DNA of 64,000 nucleotides from Lotus japonicus (taxonomy: Eukaryota; Streptophyta; Magnoliopsida; Fabales; Fabaceae). Position numbers and translations under genes: made by a program. The stretch covers positions 78,292,732 through 78,356,731 of the forward strand of contig NC_080044.1 in NCBI RefSeq assembly GCF_012489685.1, in the 5' to 3' direction. Of this stretch, positions 51,755 to 62,281 are shown piece after piece; within the stretch, counting starts at the first letter, position 1, and each line of letters begins with the position of its first letter. The notes below the pieces were generated by a model, which was given only the letters and a program-made list of their open reading frames with translations, did no database searches and was not told the origin of the DNA.

Positions 51755-52562
51755 ATGGTAGTGGGCGGGCAATGCAAGCGCAATAGTGGGGAAGGTGAAG
51801 GCAAAAGTGGGGTGATCGACAGTGCAGCGACCCGAGATGGGCGATGGTTGAACGGGCGGTGCAAGGAGGAGGGAGGCAGATTTAATAGCGTTGCTGAAAG
51901 AACTTTACACAAAAGGGGTGAGGGCTTATTTAAAATCAAAAAGGGTGTGAGGGAGGGTGATAGTAGTGAAGAAGGAGGAGGGAGGGAGCAAGGGAGAAGA
52001 AGAGGATGATAGTGATGGAGGAGGATGGAAAGGCCAAGGGAGAGAAAGAGGGTGACGAAGGAGAAGGGAGGAGTCGACGGCGAGGGTGGAAGAGGATAAG
52101 GGAGGTGCAAACAATGATGGTGGCAGACAGAGGATGAGGGGGCGGAGGAGCGGGAGAAAATGAAGGTTAGAGTTTGGAGAATGAAGGAAAGAAGGGGCTT
52201 ATATTGAAGGTATGGTGGAGAAATCAATGAAGCATAGCGTCGGCCTAGCCGATGCTGATTCTCAAGCCTTGCGAAATGGCATGTACTTTGAGAAATTAGA
52301 GTCGGTCCCGCACCGATGCTAAGTTGGCAGGACGCTGAACACCGGAGGGTGGACACTACGTTGGCGATGATATTAGCGTTCACGTGGACGCTAATTTGCA
52401 GAAAATCAGTGCTACTTGGCCTTGGTCTAGTTGTCGCTATATTTAAACGAGTTTTCATCTTTTTTGACGGTATGTGTCGGTTAAGCCGACTCTAACATGA
52501 CAAATTTAGCGTTGGTGTCATGGTCAACGCTATGAATTCTAAATTTGTCTATTATTGTAGTG
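51755..52562. mobile_element. CACTA-like right end with purine-rich interior
   Basis: The sequence ends TCTATTATTGTAGTG (52548-52562). Subterminal inverted motifs precede it: GTCGGTTAAGCCGAC (52467-52482), AGCGTTGGTGTCATGGTCAACGCT and GCGTCGGCCTAGCCGATGC. These are typical of CACTA subterminal regions. The interior (51755-52200) is strongly GGA-rich. No matching left end was identified. Confidence 0.5.
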
Positions 52563-52844
52563 ATATGGTGATTGTGCAATGAGAAAAGAAGTAAGGTATT
52601 GAAAAAATAGATGAAATATAGATTGAAGTGAAAATGAGTGAGAATGTTTCAAAGTTGGTAATGATAAGTTTACTTCATCTAGCATTTCTCCTGAAAAATA
52701 ATGGCAACCTTAAAATTTGAACTACTTTAATTTACACTTGGGGTCTTGGTAAAGCAACTAAACCAACAATAAATTTGAACTAGCTCAATTCAGCAACAAA
52801 TAAATTAAAACACCACAATGTGATCATAGCTCCGATTGGTTTGG

Positions 52845-53552
52845 TCATCTATAGCTACGTTCCACACCTTCTGGCTCTAATGGTTCAATCCTTATAACGA
52901 CCTCTGGCACTGGCAACACAGCTTCTAGTTGTTGTTGTGGTTGTACTTGTGATGACCCAACAACCTTTTGAGTCTCAAGAAGGCACTGTCTGCACTTGGG
53001 GCATGAAGAGTGTGAACTCAACCACTTGTCAATGCAACGAACATGAAAACCATGGTTGCATTTCGGCAAAACACGAACCTTCTCTCCGTCTGTGAACTCT
53101 GAGAGGCAAATCACACACTCTGTATCCAAACCAGGGAGTTTCAGTTTCAACTCTGCTGTGTAACTCATTGTGGGGAATTTCTTAAGAGCTTTCTTCTTGA
53201 TCCCTTTGCTGGCCGATCGAGGCGAGGCGCTATGGTTGTTGGTCCCGCTATAATCGTTGATGGCTATGTTGGAGAATCTCAACCCACACTTTATGATGGA
53301 GTTCAACCCCAGTGAGCAGATCAGAGCACACAACAGGACAGCAAGTATCATCACAACGTTCGCGTCGAATTTGCGGTTTCCGAGGTATGAATAATCTGTT
53401 GTTGATGAGTTCATCATGGAAGGTGAAGAGGTGGGTGATTGAATTTGATGGTGATCAATTGGAAATTGAAGAAGTAGCTTTCTTGTGTGTGGGGAATTTT
53501 CCACAAGAAGATCATGGATAAGCTGTGAAGTGAAGGAAGTAGAAGCATACAT
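52845..53552 (-). CDS. RING-H2 finger protein, ATL78-like E3 ubiquitin ligase (copy 1)
   Basis: An intronless frame of 235 aa, as is usual for ATL genes. In order: [11 protein letters not shown] near residue 21, a transmembrane segment at about 64-88 ([20 protein letters not shown]), a basic patch [12 protein letters not shown], the GLD motif (141-143) and the RING-H2 finger. The finger has Cys146, Cys149, Cys165, His167, His170, Cys173, Cys184 and Cys187 with Trp177, the ATL spacing exactly. The product should transfer ubiquitin from an E2 at a membrane; the substrate is unknown. It is closest to Arabidopsis ATL78 by the N-terminal and GLD-flanking motifs. A TATA box TATATAAA lies at 53630-53637. 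It is one half of an inverted pair with 61586-62281. Confidence 0.93.
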   Translation of the reverse strand: MYASTSFTSQLIHDLLVENSPHTRKLLLQFPIDHHQIQSPTSSPSMMNSSTTDYSYLGNRKFDANVVMILAVLLCALICSLGLNSIIKCGLRFSNIAINDYSGTNNHSASPRSASKGIKKKALKKFPTMSYTAELKLKLPGLDTECVICLSEFTDGEKVRVLPKCNHGFHVRCIDKWLSSHSSCPKCRQCLLETQKVVGSSQVQPQQQLEAVLPVPEVVIRIEPLEPEGVERSYR

Positions 53553-53629
53553 GTTGTGTGTTGTTTGTTGTTGTTATTGATGAGTTGGTTAGAACTTGAA
53601 TTGATGGTGGTTATCTAGGGGAATGTGTA

Positions 53630-53637
53630 TTTATATA
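53630..53637 (-). promoter_or_regulatory. TATA box of ATL copy 1
   Basis: TATATAAA on the minus strand, 78 bp upstream of the ATG, in a position matched by copy 2. Confidence 0.7.
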
Positions 53638-54834
53638 GGCAAGTTAACATGGTTGGATATGATATCTGGATTTCATTAGATAATGTAACTTTTACTGTTT
53701 GGTGAGTGATTTCATTAGATTATGCCTCTGATGGGTTGTGGCTAGTTTTCTTTTTCTTTTGTTGTTTTGTCTTGCTTTGTTTTTATGCTTTCCCATGTAC
53801 CCAAAAAAAAAAACTACTGCTTGTTGATTAGAATATTCCTAAGGGGTTTTGGCAGAACAAGGGTTTAAAAAAAAAATTCCTGATAAAAACAAAATCAGGA
53901 CCAAGATTTGAGAGGCCAAGAGGGTAATACTATAGGTATATTCAAGATTTGATCTACTTAATTGGATTTCAATGGTTAAAAATTGCAAAAAGTGAGAAGG
54001 TGGTACTTGGAAGGACACTAGTTGTCTAAGTTAACAAAAAGTGTTATACAAGTGTTAAAAAAGGGTTAGATAAGATAAGATTAGATGGGAAAGTAACCTC
54101 CACATAAATTAGGAATGATTGTAACTTGTAAGGTAGATTTGTTAAATGTCTCATTATTAACAAGAGGGCAAATAGTATTCATAAAAAAATTCTGGAATGT
54201 TAATCATAGGGTTTTTTTTTTGCTTAACTATAAATAATTTTTTTATTGCGTATATAAAAATATCTAGCAAAATCTTTGAAATGAAAGAATTACATTTGTA
54301 TGACAAGTATGAAATAATGAGATCTATGGAGAAACAGAGGGGGGTGAAAGCAGTCTTATAGAATGTTGTTGTAAAAATTATTGTACAAATACATTAATTT
54401 GTACAATCAGTTAACACATCCTGAACAATGCAATCAATTTTTTTTATCTTAATTGTTAGAAATAGATTTAAAGTAGATGGATCATTGAGCTTTTCTGTAA
54501 ATAATTTTGGCTTTCTGATCAATATGGATCCATATATATTCCACTTTATACCAAGCTGGATGTGCCGTGTGTTCACAAATCATATACCAATTTGTTGTTC
54601 ACTCATTTCAACAACCAAACACTACAAAGTACAAACACTTTACATATATATTTTTTCCCCTAAATTTCTCATTTCTCATCATATTATATTATATATTTTT
54701 ACCACATTATTTTTTTCTTTTTTCTCAGGTTGAATGTCTAAACTCGTTGTTACAGAATATTTTTCATTGTTGTTTTCCCCTAAATAAGGACCAGCAAACC
54801 TGTGAAGGAATTGTGAAGTTTCCTTATAGAGATT
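53638..54834. other. ATL copy 1 upstream region
   Basis: From about 53640 to 54190 the sequence is an inverted relative of 61150-61500 upstream of copy 2, with shared blocks such as GAAATCCAATTAAGTAGATC and ACCCTCTTGGCCTC. From 54190 to 54834 it is AT-rich and nothing is recognised. Confidence 0.6.
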
Positions 54835-54843
54835 AGAAAAAGA

Positions 54844-55779
54844 GGTGCCCACTAGGGTGGGCAAGTTATATTTTGGTCCACCGGTGGACCAAACTTTAAG
54901 TACCGTTGGATTTGAGAATCTTAGAATATTCTTTATTTCAATGGCTAGGATCTAAAAGATGATAAAAGGGGAAGAATGTAAATGAACCTCTCTTCTTCTC
55001 CCTTACTGCTACCCTCCTCCACCACAACCACCACCATTCTTTAGTGCCTCAGCCCATGCGGCCTCCCCCGCCTCCGCCTCCGCCTCCGATGGCTTCCTCT
55101 GGTTCTGGGAATCAATGTCTGAATATAAAAACAAACATGGAAAAACACTAGAAAAAGCTCCAAAAACCTCTCCCTCATCACCGATCTCCGACAGATCCAA
55201 GATCCGGAGCCGAATTTCTGGTTCACATGCTCGCGATCTAACAACAAGGTTTCTTCCGGCGGTGGCAAACGCAGGCGGTCGAAGGATCAACCTAGATCTC
55301 CGCTTGATGTCGATTTTTCTGGGTCGCCGTCGATGAACTCGGAGGATTCTGTCACCACGACGCCAGTATTTTTCATTATAGATACGGTGAAAATTAAATT
55401 AGGAGTTTTGTCTTTTAATGTTTGGCTTTTCCACAAGGTTTTGATTTGATTTAAGTAACAATTGGTCTTGATTTCATATCTGCTTGCCACTGCCATGGAC
55501 GTCTTCTCCAATCTTCCTTTCCATGCTTTCTTTCTCAAATTTGTTGATCTCTTTCTCTGGTACTCTGAAGAAGACATGGAGTATTGGGTGATTGATTTGT
55601 TTACGAAGAAGTGGACACAAGATGGATGGTGTTGGTGGTGGACTGATGGCTAGTTGGGAAGAAGTGGGAGGAAGGGGTAAAAGGAAGAGAAGAGGAAAAG
55701 GGGAAAGGAAAAACCAAAATTGCCCTATGATCCACCGGTGGACCAGAATATAACTTGCCACTCTAGTGAAGTGAGCACC
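54844..55779. mobile_element. MULE-type transposon, 936 bp, with GC-rich cargo
   Basis: The 9-bp AGAAAAAGA is duplicated at 54835-54843 and 55780-55788. The ends are GGTGCCCACT...GGGCAAGTTATA and, inverted, GGTGCTCACT...GGCAAGTTATA, followed on both sides by GGTCCACCGGTGGA. No transposase is present. The interior 55010-55340 is GC-rich with overlapping frames on both strands and no recognised domain, so host-sequence capture is possible. Confidence 0.88.
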
Positions 55780-56297
55780 AGAAAAAGACTTGGAAAATAT
55801 TTTCAGGTTGATTTAGTGGGTCCCTGGAGGAAAAAAGATGAGCCAAGTGGCCTTTGTAACTGGCCCACAGTAAAGTGTTGTGAGAAAGGTTTTTTGTTTT
55901 CATTGCCGCCAACTCCCTTTTTATGAACCTTAACACAACTGACATGTACATTGTACGGGACAAGTTGATGTACAAAACTTTAACATAAAGTGTACTAAAT
56001 GGCCATAGCCCATGGTATTATTTTAATTATTAGCAAAAGCAAAAGCAAAAGTGCAAACGAAAAAGATAATATAAAAAAGAAATTATCTCTTTCTTTCAAT
56101 TTTCACACACATAATACTGATAATAGTGAAATTTTGATTATATTGATGCTTTATTTTCTTCTTTTAGATGGAAAGCACTTTTGAATGAGGATTAATTCCT
56201 ATTGAAAAAACATTGCATGTGAACACCTAGGCATATCATTGGAATGGATAAAAAAGATATCTTAACATTTTTAATTTTTTTAAAGTATTATATAGAA

Positions 56298-58001
56298 GGC
56301 TTAATACATCAGAAGGCCCCTGTAATTGTAAAGGGAATCAAATCCAGGGCCTGGAAAATTTTTGCATCAAATTGGGTCCCTATGAAATTTTTTTTAATTC
56401 AATTAAGGCCAAAGTGTGTCTGATGCTGAAGTGGCTTCAATTTTAGCCTACTCAGCTTTTCCACGTGGCATTTAGAATTATTTTTTAATTGAAAAATTTT
56501 AAAACTTAATTTTTTAATTCCAAACCCTCTCAAATTAACCCCAAATCATCTTCTCATAACTTAAAAAAAAAACTTAATCTAACCTAATAACTTAAAAAAC
56601 ATAATCTAATCAAATACTAATCCCTAATCTAATATGAGAATGCCCAATTAAACCTTGACTAATCATCTTCATTCTTCATCCCCAATTTCTACCCTAGAGT
56701 GGAAGAAGATAGAACCATCTTCTCCCCACCTTCATCCTCATCTGGCCAACACAGGAACTGAGACAAGCAGATCTGGGTTATCTGCAAGAGATGCAAGGAA
56801 ACGTTCATCCCCTCTTCCAATTCCTCTTCTTCGTGCCGTTTCCACCCTTCCTTTATCGCACACCCGAGGCCATGAGACCCACCAACGTTGCATCAAGTTT
56901 GGTAAGAATGATTGCTCCGAATTTCTGCTTCTAGGCCCTATATTGCTTCTTCATCTGAACCTTCATATTCAAGCCCCAAAACCTTCCCCAGCACCCACGA
57001 TTTCTTGGCCTTGTCGAATAGAAAAGAAAGTTAGGGTTTGTGATTCAGGTAGCTATGAAGATGAGGATCTGGTTTGTGATTTTGGGTTTTCTTTCTCCAT
57101 TTCTTCTTCCCCTTTCTCCATTTCTTCCTCCCCTTCTCTTTTTCAGTGGTTCTCGATTGCAGGATCTGTTTTTTTTTTTAAGAATATGGGTTTGAAGAAT
57201 AAGATTGGGTTGCGGTGGGTGGGGCGATATGGGTTTGATGTAGAATCTAGGTATTTTCTGGGTTTTGTTTTTGTTGTGGTTGAGGATGAAGATGATGAAT
57301 ACTATGTTGAAGCTGTTGAAGATGATGCTGAACATGATATTAAACATGATGAAGAAGAAGATGATGAATACTATTTTCTTTGCCCAGAAAAACCCATTAC
57401 CCATTTCTCTTACTCTCTTTTCTTCAATCATGAACCACAACAAGAACACACTCCTCTCTCTTTCGGTCTCCCCTCTCACTCCAAACACATATTCTTCAGA
57501 TCCACCCCAAATTTCTACCACAGAGGTGCAGGAATTTTATTTTTGGTTGTTGTTCTTGGTGATGGAGGAGGAAGGAGAGCTTGGTTCTTGTCTGGGTTCA
57601 ATTTGAGGATGGGAAAGATTTATAATTGGGTTCAATTTGGGGATGAAAGGGTTTAATTAGGGATTAATTATAATTAGATTATTAGGTTAGTTTATTATCT
57701 AGATTATGTAATTGTTTAGTTAAGGGATTATTAGATTATGATTTTATTAAGTTTTTAATTTTTTTTTCTGATTAAATAATTGAGTTGGAATTAAAAACTA
57801 TTTTTTCTAAAATTTTTTAATTAAAAAAAATTATAAAAGCCACGTGTAATTGATGACTAGGACAAAATTGAGATATGGAGGCATTTGACCTTAATTGAAT
57901 TAAAAAAAAAAATTCATAGGGACCCAATTTGATGCAAAAATTTTCCAGGCCCTGGATTTGATTCCCTTTACAATTGCAGGGGTCTTCTGATGTATTAAGC
58001 C
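56298..58001. mobile_element. MULE-type transposon, 1704 bp, with a possible captured gene fragment
   Basis: The 9-bp TATATAGAA is duplicated at 56289-56297 and 58002-58010. Both ends begin GGCTTAATACATCAGAAG and share CATCAAATTGGGTCCCTA and CCACGTG over about 180-200 bp. A 333-codon frame (56655-57656) crosses the interior but is compositionally odd. In another frame near 56757-56870 there is DKQIWVICKRCKETF...CRFHPSF, a short Cys-pair plus CRFHP motif that resembles a conserved plant protein family; it then meets a stop. This fits capture of a host exon. Confidence 0.88.
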
Positions 58002-58325
58002 TATATAGAAATATATTTTGAAGTGTATGTTTAAGTATATTTTTAATCTATTATAAATCACATTTCACATTGTGAATTTAATTTGAAATAATGATCTATG
58101 GTTTTACTTTAAATTAAGTGGGTTCCTGAATAACAATTTTAGACAATGATTTTGATCTTTGGCCATATGTAAAAAAAAACTTTAATAGAAGTGGTAACTC
58201 ATTTCCATGATCTACACTTTGAATCAGATTAACTTCTAGCTAGCTATTAGCACTAAAAAAATTCATGTGTATAAAATATCTAAAAACTTAAGCAAAATAT
58301 ACTAAATTTGTAAGAGTTTAATTTT

Positions 58326-58484
58326 GATGCACCGACGGTGTAAAGTTTTTTTACACCGTCAACTAATCAGATTTCAAGGATGTGACATGTCAATTAAAGA
58401 AATTAAATGAAAAGAGAGATTTTTTCACATCCTTGAAATATGATTGGTTGACGGTGTAAAAAAACTTTACACCGTCGGTGCATC
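58326..58484. mobile_element. Palindromic MITE, GCACCGACGGTGTAAA family, copy 2
   Basis: The outer 37 bp of each end are perfect inverted repeats (GATGCACCGACGGTGTAAAG at the start), and the match continues imperfectly to about 60 bp through TTTCAAGGATGTGA. Within each end, GGTGTAAAGTTTTTTTACACC is itself a palindrome. It is a younger or better preserved relative of 2538-2694. Confidence 0.85.
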
Positions 58485-60789
58485 AAATTTTTTCTCAATT
58501 TGTAATACATCTTATTAAATTAAAGTACCTCTTTTTTCATTTGAAAGGAATTAATTACTTAATGCAGAATTTAAACAAATCTTGAAAGTTGGTGCTGTTA
58601 TATTGTTGTCACACCCCTTTATAGGACAGATTGTGATGTAACAAGTGGCATTTTCATTTTCTGAAGAATAATGCTACTTTCCACCAGCAGTTTGAATCAT
58701 AACGACATAGGTGCTTAATTGCGTATGTTTCTATTTGAATCTGACTGGTTTCATATAAAATATCAAGTCATTATATTTCCTTTGTATTTTATATTGGTAG
58801 ATTTTAAATTCACTATTTGGTTTTAGAGAAAGGTAAATATATAACAAAAATCTTATATTTAATCTATAGTAGTACAAGTTAAATTCAACGTTACTTGAAT
58901 TGTAGAAACATCTATCAAAAGATTAAAAAAAACCACTTGAGCGAGAGCGACAACTGAAGAAGAACTGAGCTTTTAGAGGGAACAATTCTGTAATTTACAC
59001 CACTAACCTAGTAGGAACTTTATTACGTTAGTTGGGTATTAAAATTCAAAAAAATACATGTACATCTGTAGGCCACAATCCAATTGTATTGCTCCTATCT
59101 CGTACAATTGATGCACATATACTTAAAAATATATACTAATACTATGTAAGTAGTATTTCATAATTCGCCTACCAAAATAGAATGTGGTCGGGCCCAAATC
59201 ATTTGGACGATATGAATTTGTTTTACAATCTTCACACTAATGCAAGTAGCTTAGATCACAATCTCTTGAGTTAATTGAGATGTGGCTCCCTATTAAAGTG
59301 CCATTCAATAATCAAACTGACAAGATGTTTAAGTTAAATTTAATCTTCAATCTGATTCTAATTGTCTACAGCTGTACTTTTAGTTGTAGGCCTAAAGTGC
59401 TTGTGGAAAGAGCTTCCTTTTGGCATTTTTTATTTGCTAATTAAACTTTGCTTTAATTAACATTTAGCATAATAATGTTTAGAAGGCACATAACCGCGGA
59501 AGACAAGAATTTAGTAGTGAGTTTTTGCTTTAGGCTCTGCTGGCAGTACAACAAGTCTCGCTATATTTGGATCCGTATCTTGATGGGTTGGATCTCACTA
59601 CTGTTATTGTTTCTTTGGACCCACATCCAGGCCTGGATAAGAAAAAGAGAAACATAGACAGAGACAAGGGTTGGTGCTGAAAAAAAAAAAAAAGGGTTAG
59701 TTTGTTTTTCTGAAAAAGGTTTGGACAGGTTCGGCTTCGGTCACAACCGCGGTTCTTTGAAAACCATATATCATTTATAAAAGTATTTACATATCATCTA
59801 CCAATGTATACGTAATGTTTACATTGAGAGTAAATATCAAATACACAATATTTTAAAGACAAATAGTTTATCATTACCAATTACCAAGCAAGTGTGTTTG
59901 TAGTCCAGGTTAGTTGAACCGCATATGTAACATAATAACACCACTATGCATAACATACTAAGGAGATATTATAATATTAGCTTGTTGAACTTATGTTGTC
60001 CAATAACAATGAACAAAATTAGTGAACATCCGCATGATATGTCTTCATGTAGGATTCACTCATAGATTTGTGTGTTGCGGGTGGATCGACCCTTTTTGAG
60101 GGTTTCTTAAACCGCATTGAGTGTATAATCAACCATGGAAACTAAATGCTTTGTGGATTGGAGAAACCACTCACATGATTTTCATCATATATTCAGAGGC
60201 TCCATTGCTCCAACATGGATATTGATTAATTTAGGTGAAATCTAAAGGTATGATTGTATGAATTGAATGCTAAAGAAAATTATATTAATAAGCATGTATA
60301 AAAAAAGAATATGTTTAGAATAACCATTTTCAATTTTAAATTAGAGTACCCTGAAGTTAATTATATTCTTTCCAAAAAAAATTTTAATTATATTTGGTAT
60401 AAGTAGAATAAAATTGAATGAGATGAAATTTGAGAGAATAAAATTAATTTCTATTATTTGAATACTTCATGATCCAATTTCAAAAGAATACTTCATGATG
60501 AAATAAAGATAACAAATTATTCCATTCCATGCCCTTAATTTGGGGATAAATTAAACAAAATGGAATGGAATATATTTCATCATATCCTATTTCAAATAAT
60601 CCAATTAAATAACATGGCATATTGGTATGTACTTCATTTTTTTCTACTATACTTTTATTCGTTCTCCAATTCAAACAAAATCTAAGTGATTAGCCATTTT
60701 TTCAAGAAAGTATATATTCTAATTAATAAATCTGATATATAACTGTTATTTTTTTTCAATACATGTATCCTCCATGAGATGTAATTATA
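58485..60789. other. Intergenic region, no gene seen
   Basis: AT-rich with short unrelated frames. No domain, RNA gene or repeat border is supported. Confidence 0.45.
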
Positions 60790-60802
60790 TTCTAGTCTAC
60801 AA

Positions 60803-61048
60803 TGGAAGAGTCTTGCTTTTGAAGGATTAGGCCACCGATTGCAGAGCCTTGAGTTTTTTTATCTCTGTTCTGTTCGAGAACTTGATTCCCCTGTTTTCTC
60901 TTTTTTTTTCTTGCTTTGTTCACTTGTTAATCCTGTACTGTTTCTTCTTTCCTTTTTGGCATCTTGGTCTTGTTTCTCTTTATGATTGTATCCATGGGAG
61001 GCACCTCTTGTGCCCTTTTAATCAAATTTGGTTTACCCAAAAAAAAAT
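60803..61048 (+). mobile_element. Severely 5'-truncated LINE 3' end with 13-bp TSD
   Basis: TTCTAGTCTACAA is repeated at 60790-60802 and 61049-61061. The insert ends in GGCACCTCTTGTGCCCTTTT and an A-tract, the same type of 3' UTR as the LINE at 8790-10000 (CACCCCTTGTGC). Only about 246 bp of non-coding tail was inserted. Confidence 0.88.
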
Positions 61049-61508
61049 TTCTAGTCTACAAATCATAGTTCCATCCGCTATGTCCAAACACAAGTATTGG
61101 AGTCTTTGTTTTTTCATAAACTAATCATTCAAACCATAACATTATTAATTGTGAGATAACATTTATGTGGAGGTTATTTTTCTGTCTAATTTAGTTATCT
61201 TATCCCTTTTTGACACTAGTATAACACTTTTGTTAACTTGCACAACTAGCACTTTTCCAAGTACCCACCTTCTCACTTTTTGCAATTTTTTACTATTGAA
61301 ATCCAATTAAGTAGATCAAATCTTCATAAACCTATACTTATTACCCTCTTGGCCTCCCATATCTTGGTCCAGATTTTCTTTATCAAACCTCTATGCCAAA
61401 ACCCCTTAGGAATATTCTAATCAACAAGCAATAGGATCACTCACAAAACAGTAAAAGTTTCATTATCTAATGAAATCCAGATACCAAATCCAACCATGTT
61501 AACCTCCC

Positions 61509-61516
61509 TATATAAA
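61509..61516 (+). promoter_or_regulatory. TATA box of ATL copy 2
   Basis: TATATAAA about 70 bp upstream of the chosen ATG, matching the box of copy 1. Confidence 0.7.
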
Positions 61517-61555
61517 CATACAGTCCCCTATGTAACCACCATCAACTCAAGCTCT

Positions 61556-61556
<1 letters not shown>

Positions 61557-61585
<29 letters not shown>
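61557..61585 (+). repeat. (AAC)n microsatellite in the ATL copy 2 leader
   Basis: About ten AAC triplets end directly at the ATG. Copy 1 has a shorter AAC-rich leader at the same place. Confidence 0.85.
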
Positions 61586-61586
<1 letters not shown>

Positions 61587-62281
61587 TGGATGTTTCAACT
61601 TCCTTCACTGCACACCTTATCCATGACCTTGCTGTGGAATACTCCCCCCATACAAGAAAGCTACTCCTTCAATTTCCACTTCACAATCAATTATCACCCA
61701 CTTCCTCACCTTCCATTAAGAACTCAACAACAGATTCATACTTCGGAAACCGCGAATTCGATTCAAACGCTATCATGATACTTGCTGTCCTGTTGTGTGC
61801 TCTGATCTGCTCACTTGGCTTAAACTCCATCATTAGGTGTGGCTTAAGATTCTCCAACATAGTCATCAACGATTACAGCGGAACCAACAACAATAGCCCT
61901 TCACCTAGATTGGCCAACAAAGGAATCAAAAAGAAAGCCCTTAAGAAATTCCCCATAGTGAACTACACACCAGAGCTGAAACTGAAACTCCCTGGTTTGG
62001 ACACAGAGTGTGTGATTTGCCTCTCAGAGTTCACAGACGGAGAGAAGGTGCGTGTTTTGCCGAAATGCAACCATGGTTTTCATGTTCGTTGCATTGACAA
62101 GTGGTTGAGTTCACACTCTTCATGCCCCAAGTGCAGACAGTGCCTTCTTGAGACTAAAAAGGTTGTTGGGTCATCACAAGTACAACCACAACAACAACTA
62201 GAAGCTGTGTTGCCAGTGCCAGAAATTGTTATAAGGATTGAACCACTAGCGCCAGAAGGTGTGGAACGTAGCTATAGATGA
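61586..62281 (+). CDS. RING-H2 finger protein, ATL78-like E3 ubiquitin ligase (copy 2)
   Basis: An intronless frame of 231 aa from ATG 61586. An in-frame ATG at 61496 would add 30 residues including a poly-Asn run, but it lies upstream of the TATA box and copy 1 starts at the homologous downstream ATG, so I use 61586. The order is the same as in copy 1: [11 protein letters not shown], a transmembrane segment ([20 protein letters not shown]), [15 protein letters not shown] and RING-H2 (first Cys142, four residues earlier than copy 1). From KGIKKK to the end only seven residues differ from copy 1, none in the RING. The N-terminal part has more changes and small gaps. The gene is transcribed away from copy 1. 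Confidence 0.93.

Noticed and set aside
50286..52562. A single complete CACTA element
   Set aside because: Subterminal motifs of the two ends differ and the 3-bp flanks (TAG versus ATA) do not match.
56655..57656. 333-codon frame as an intact gene
   Set aside because: It lies wholly within a MULE, its composition shifts abruptly between segments, and the only family-like motif is in a different frame.
61496..61585. N-terminal extension of ATL copy 2 with poly-Asn
   Set aside because: The upstream ATG precedes the TATA box and copy 1 starts at the homologous downstream ATG; the Asn run is the AAC leader microsatellite.
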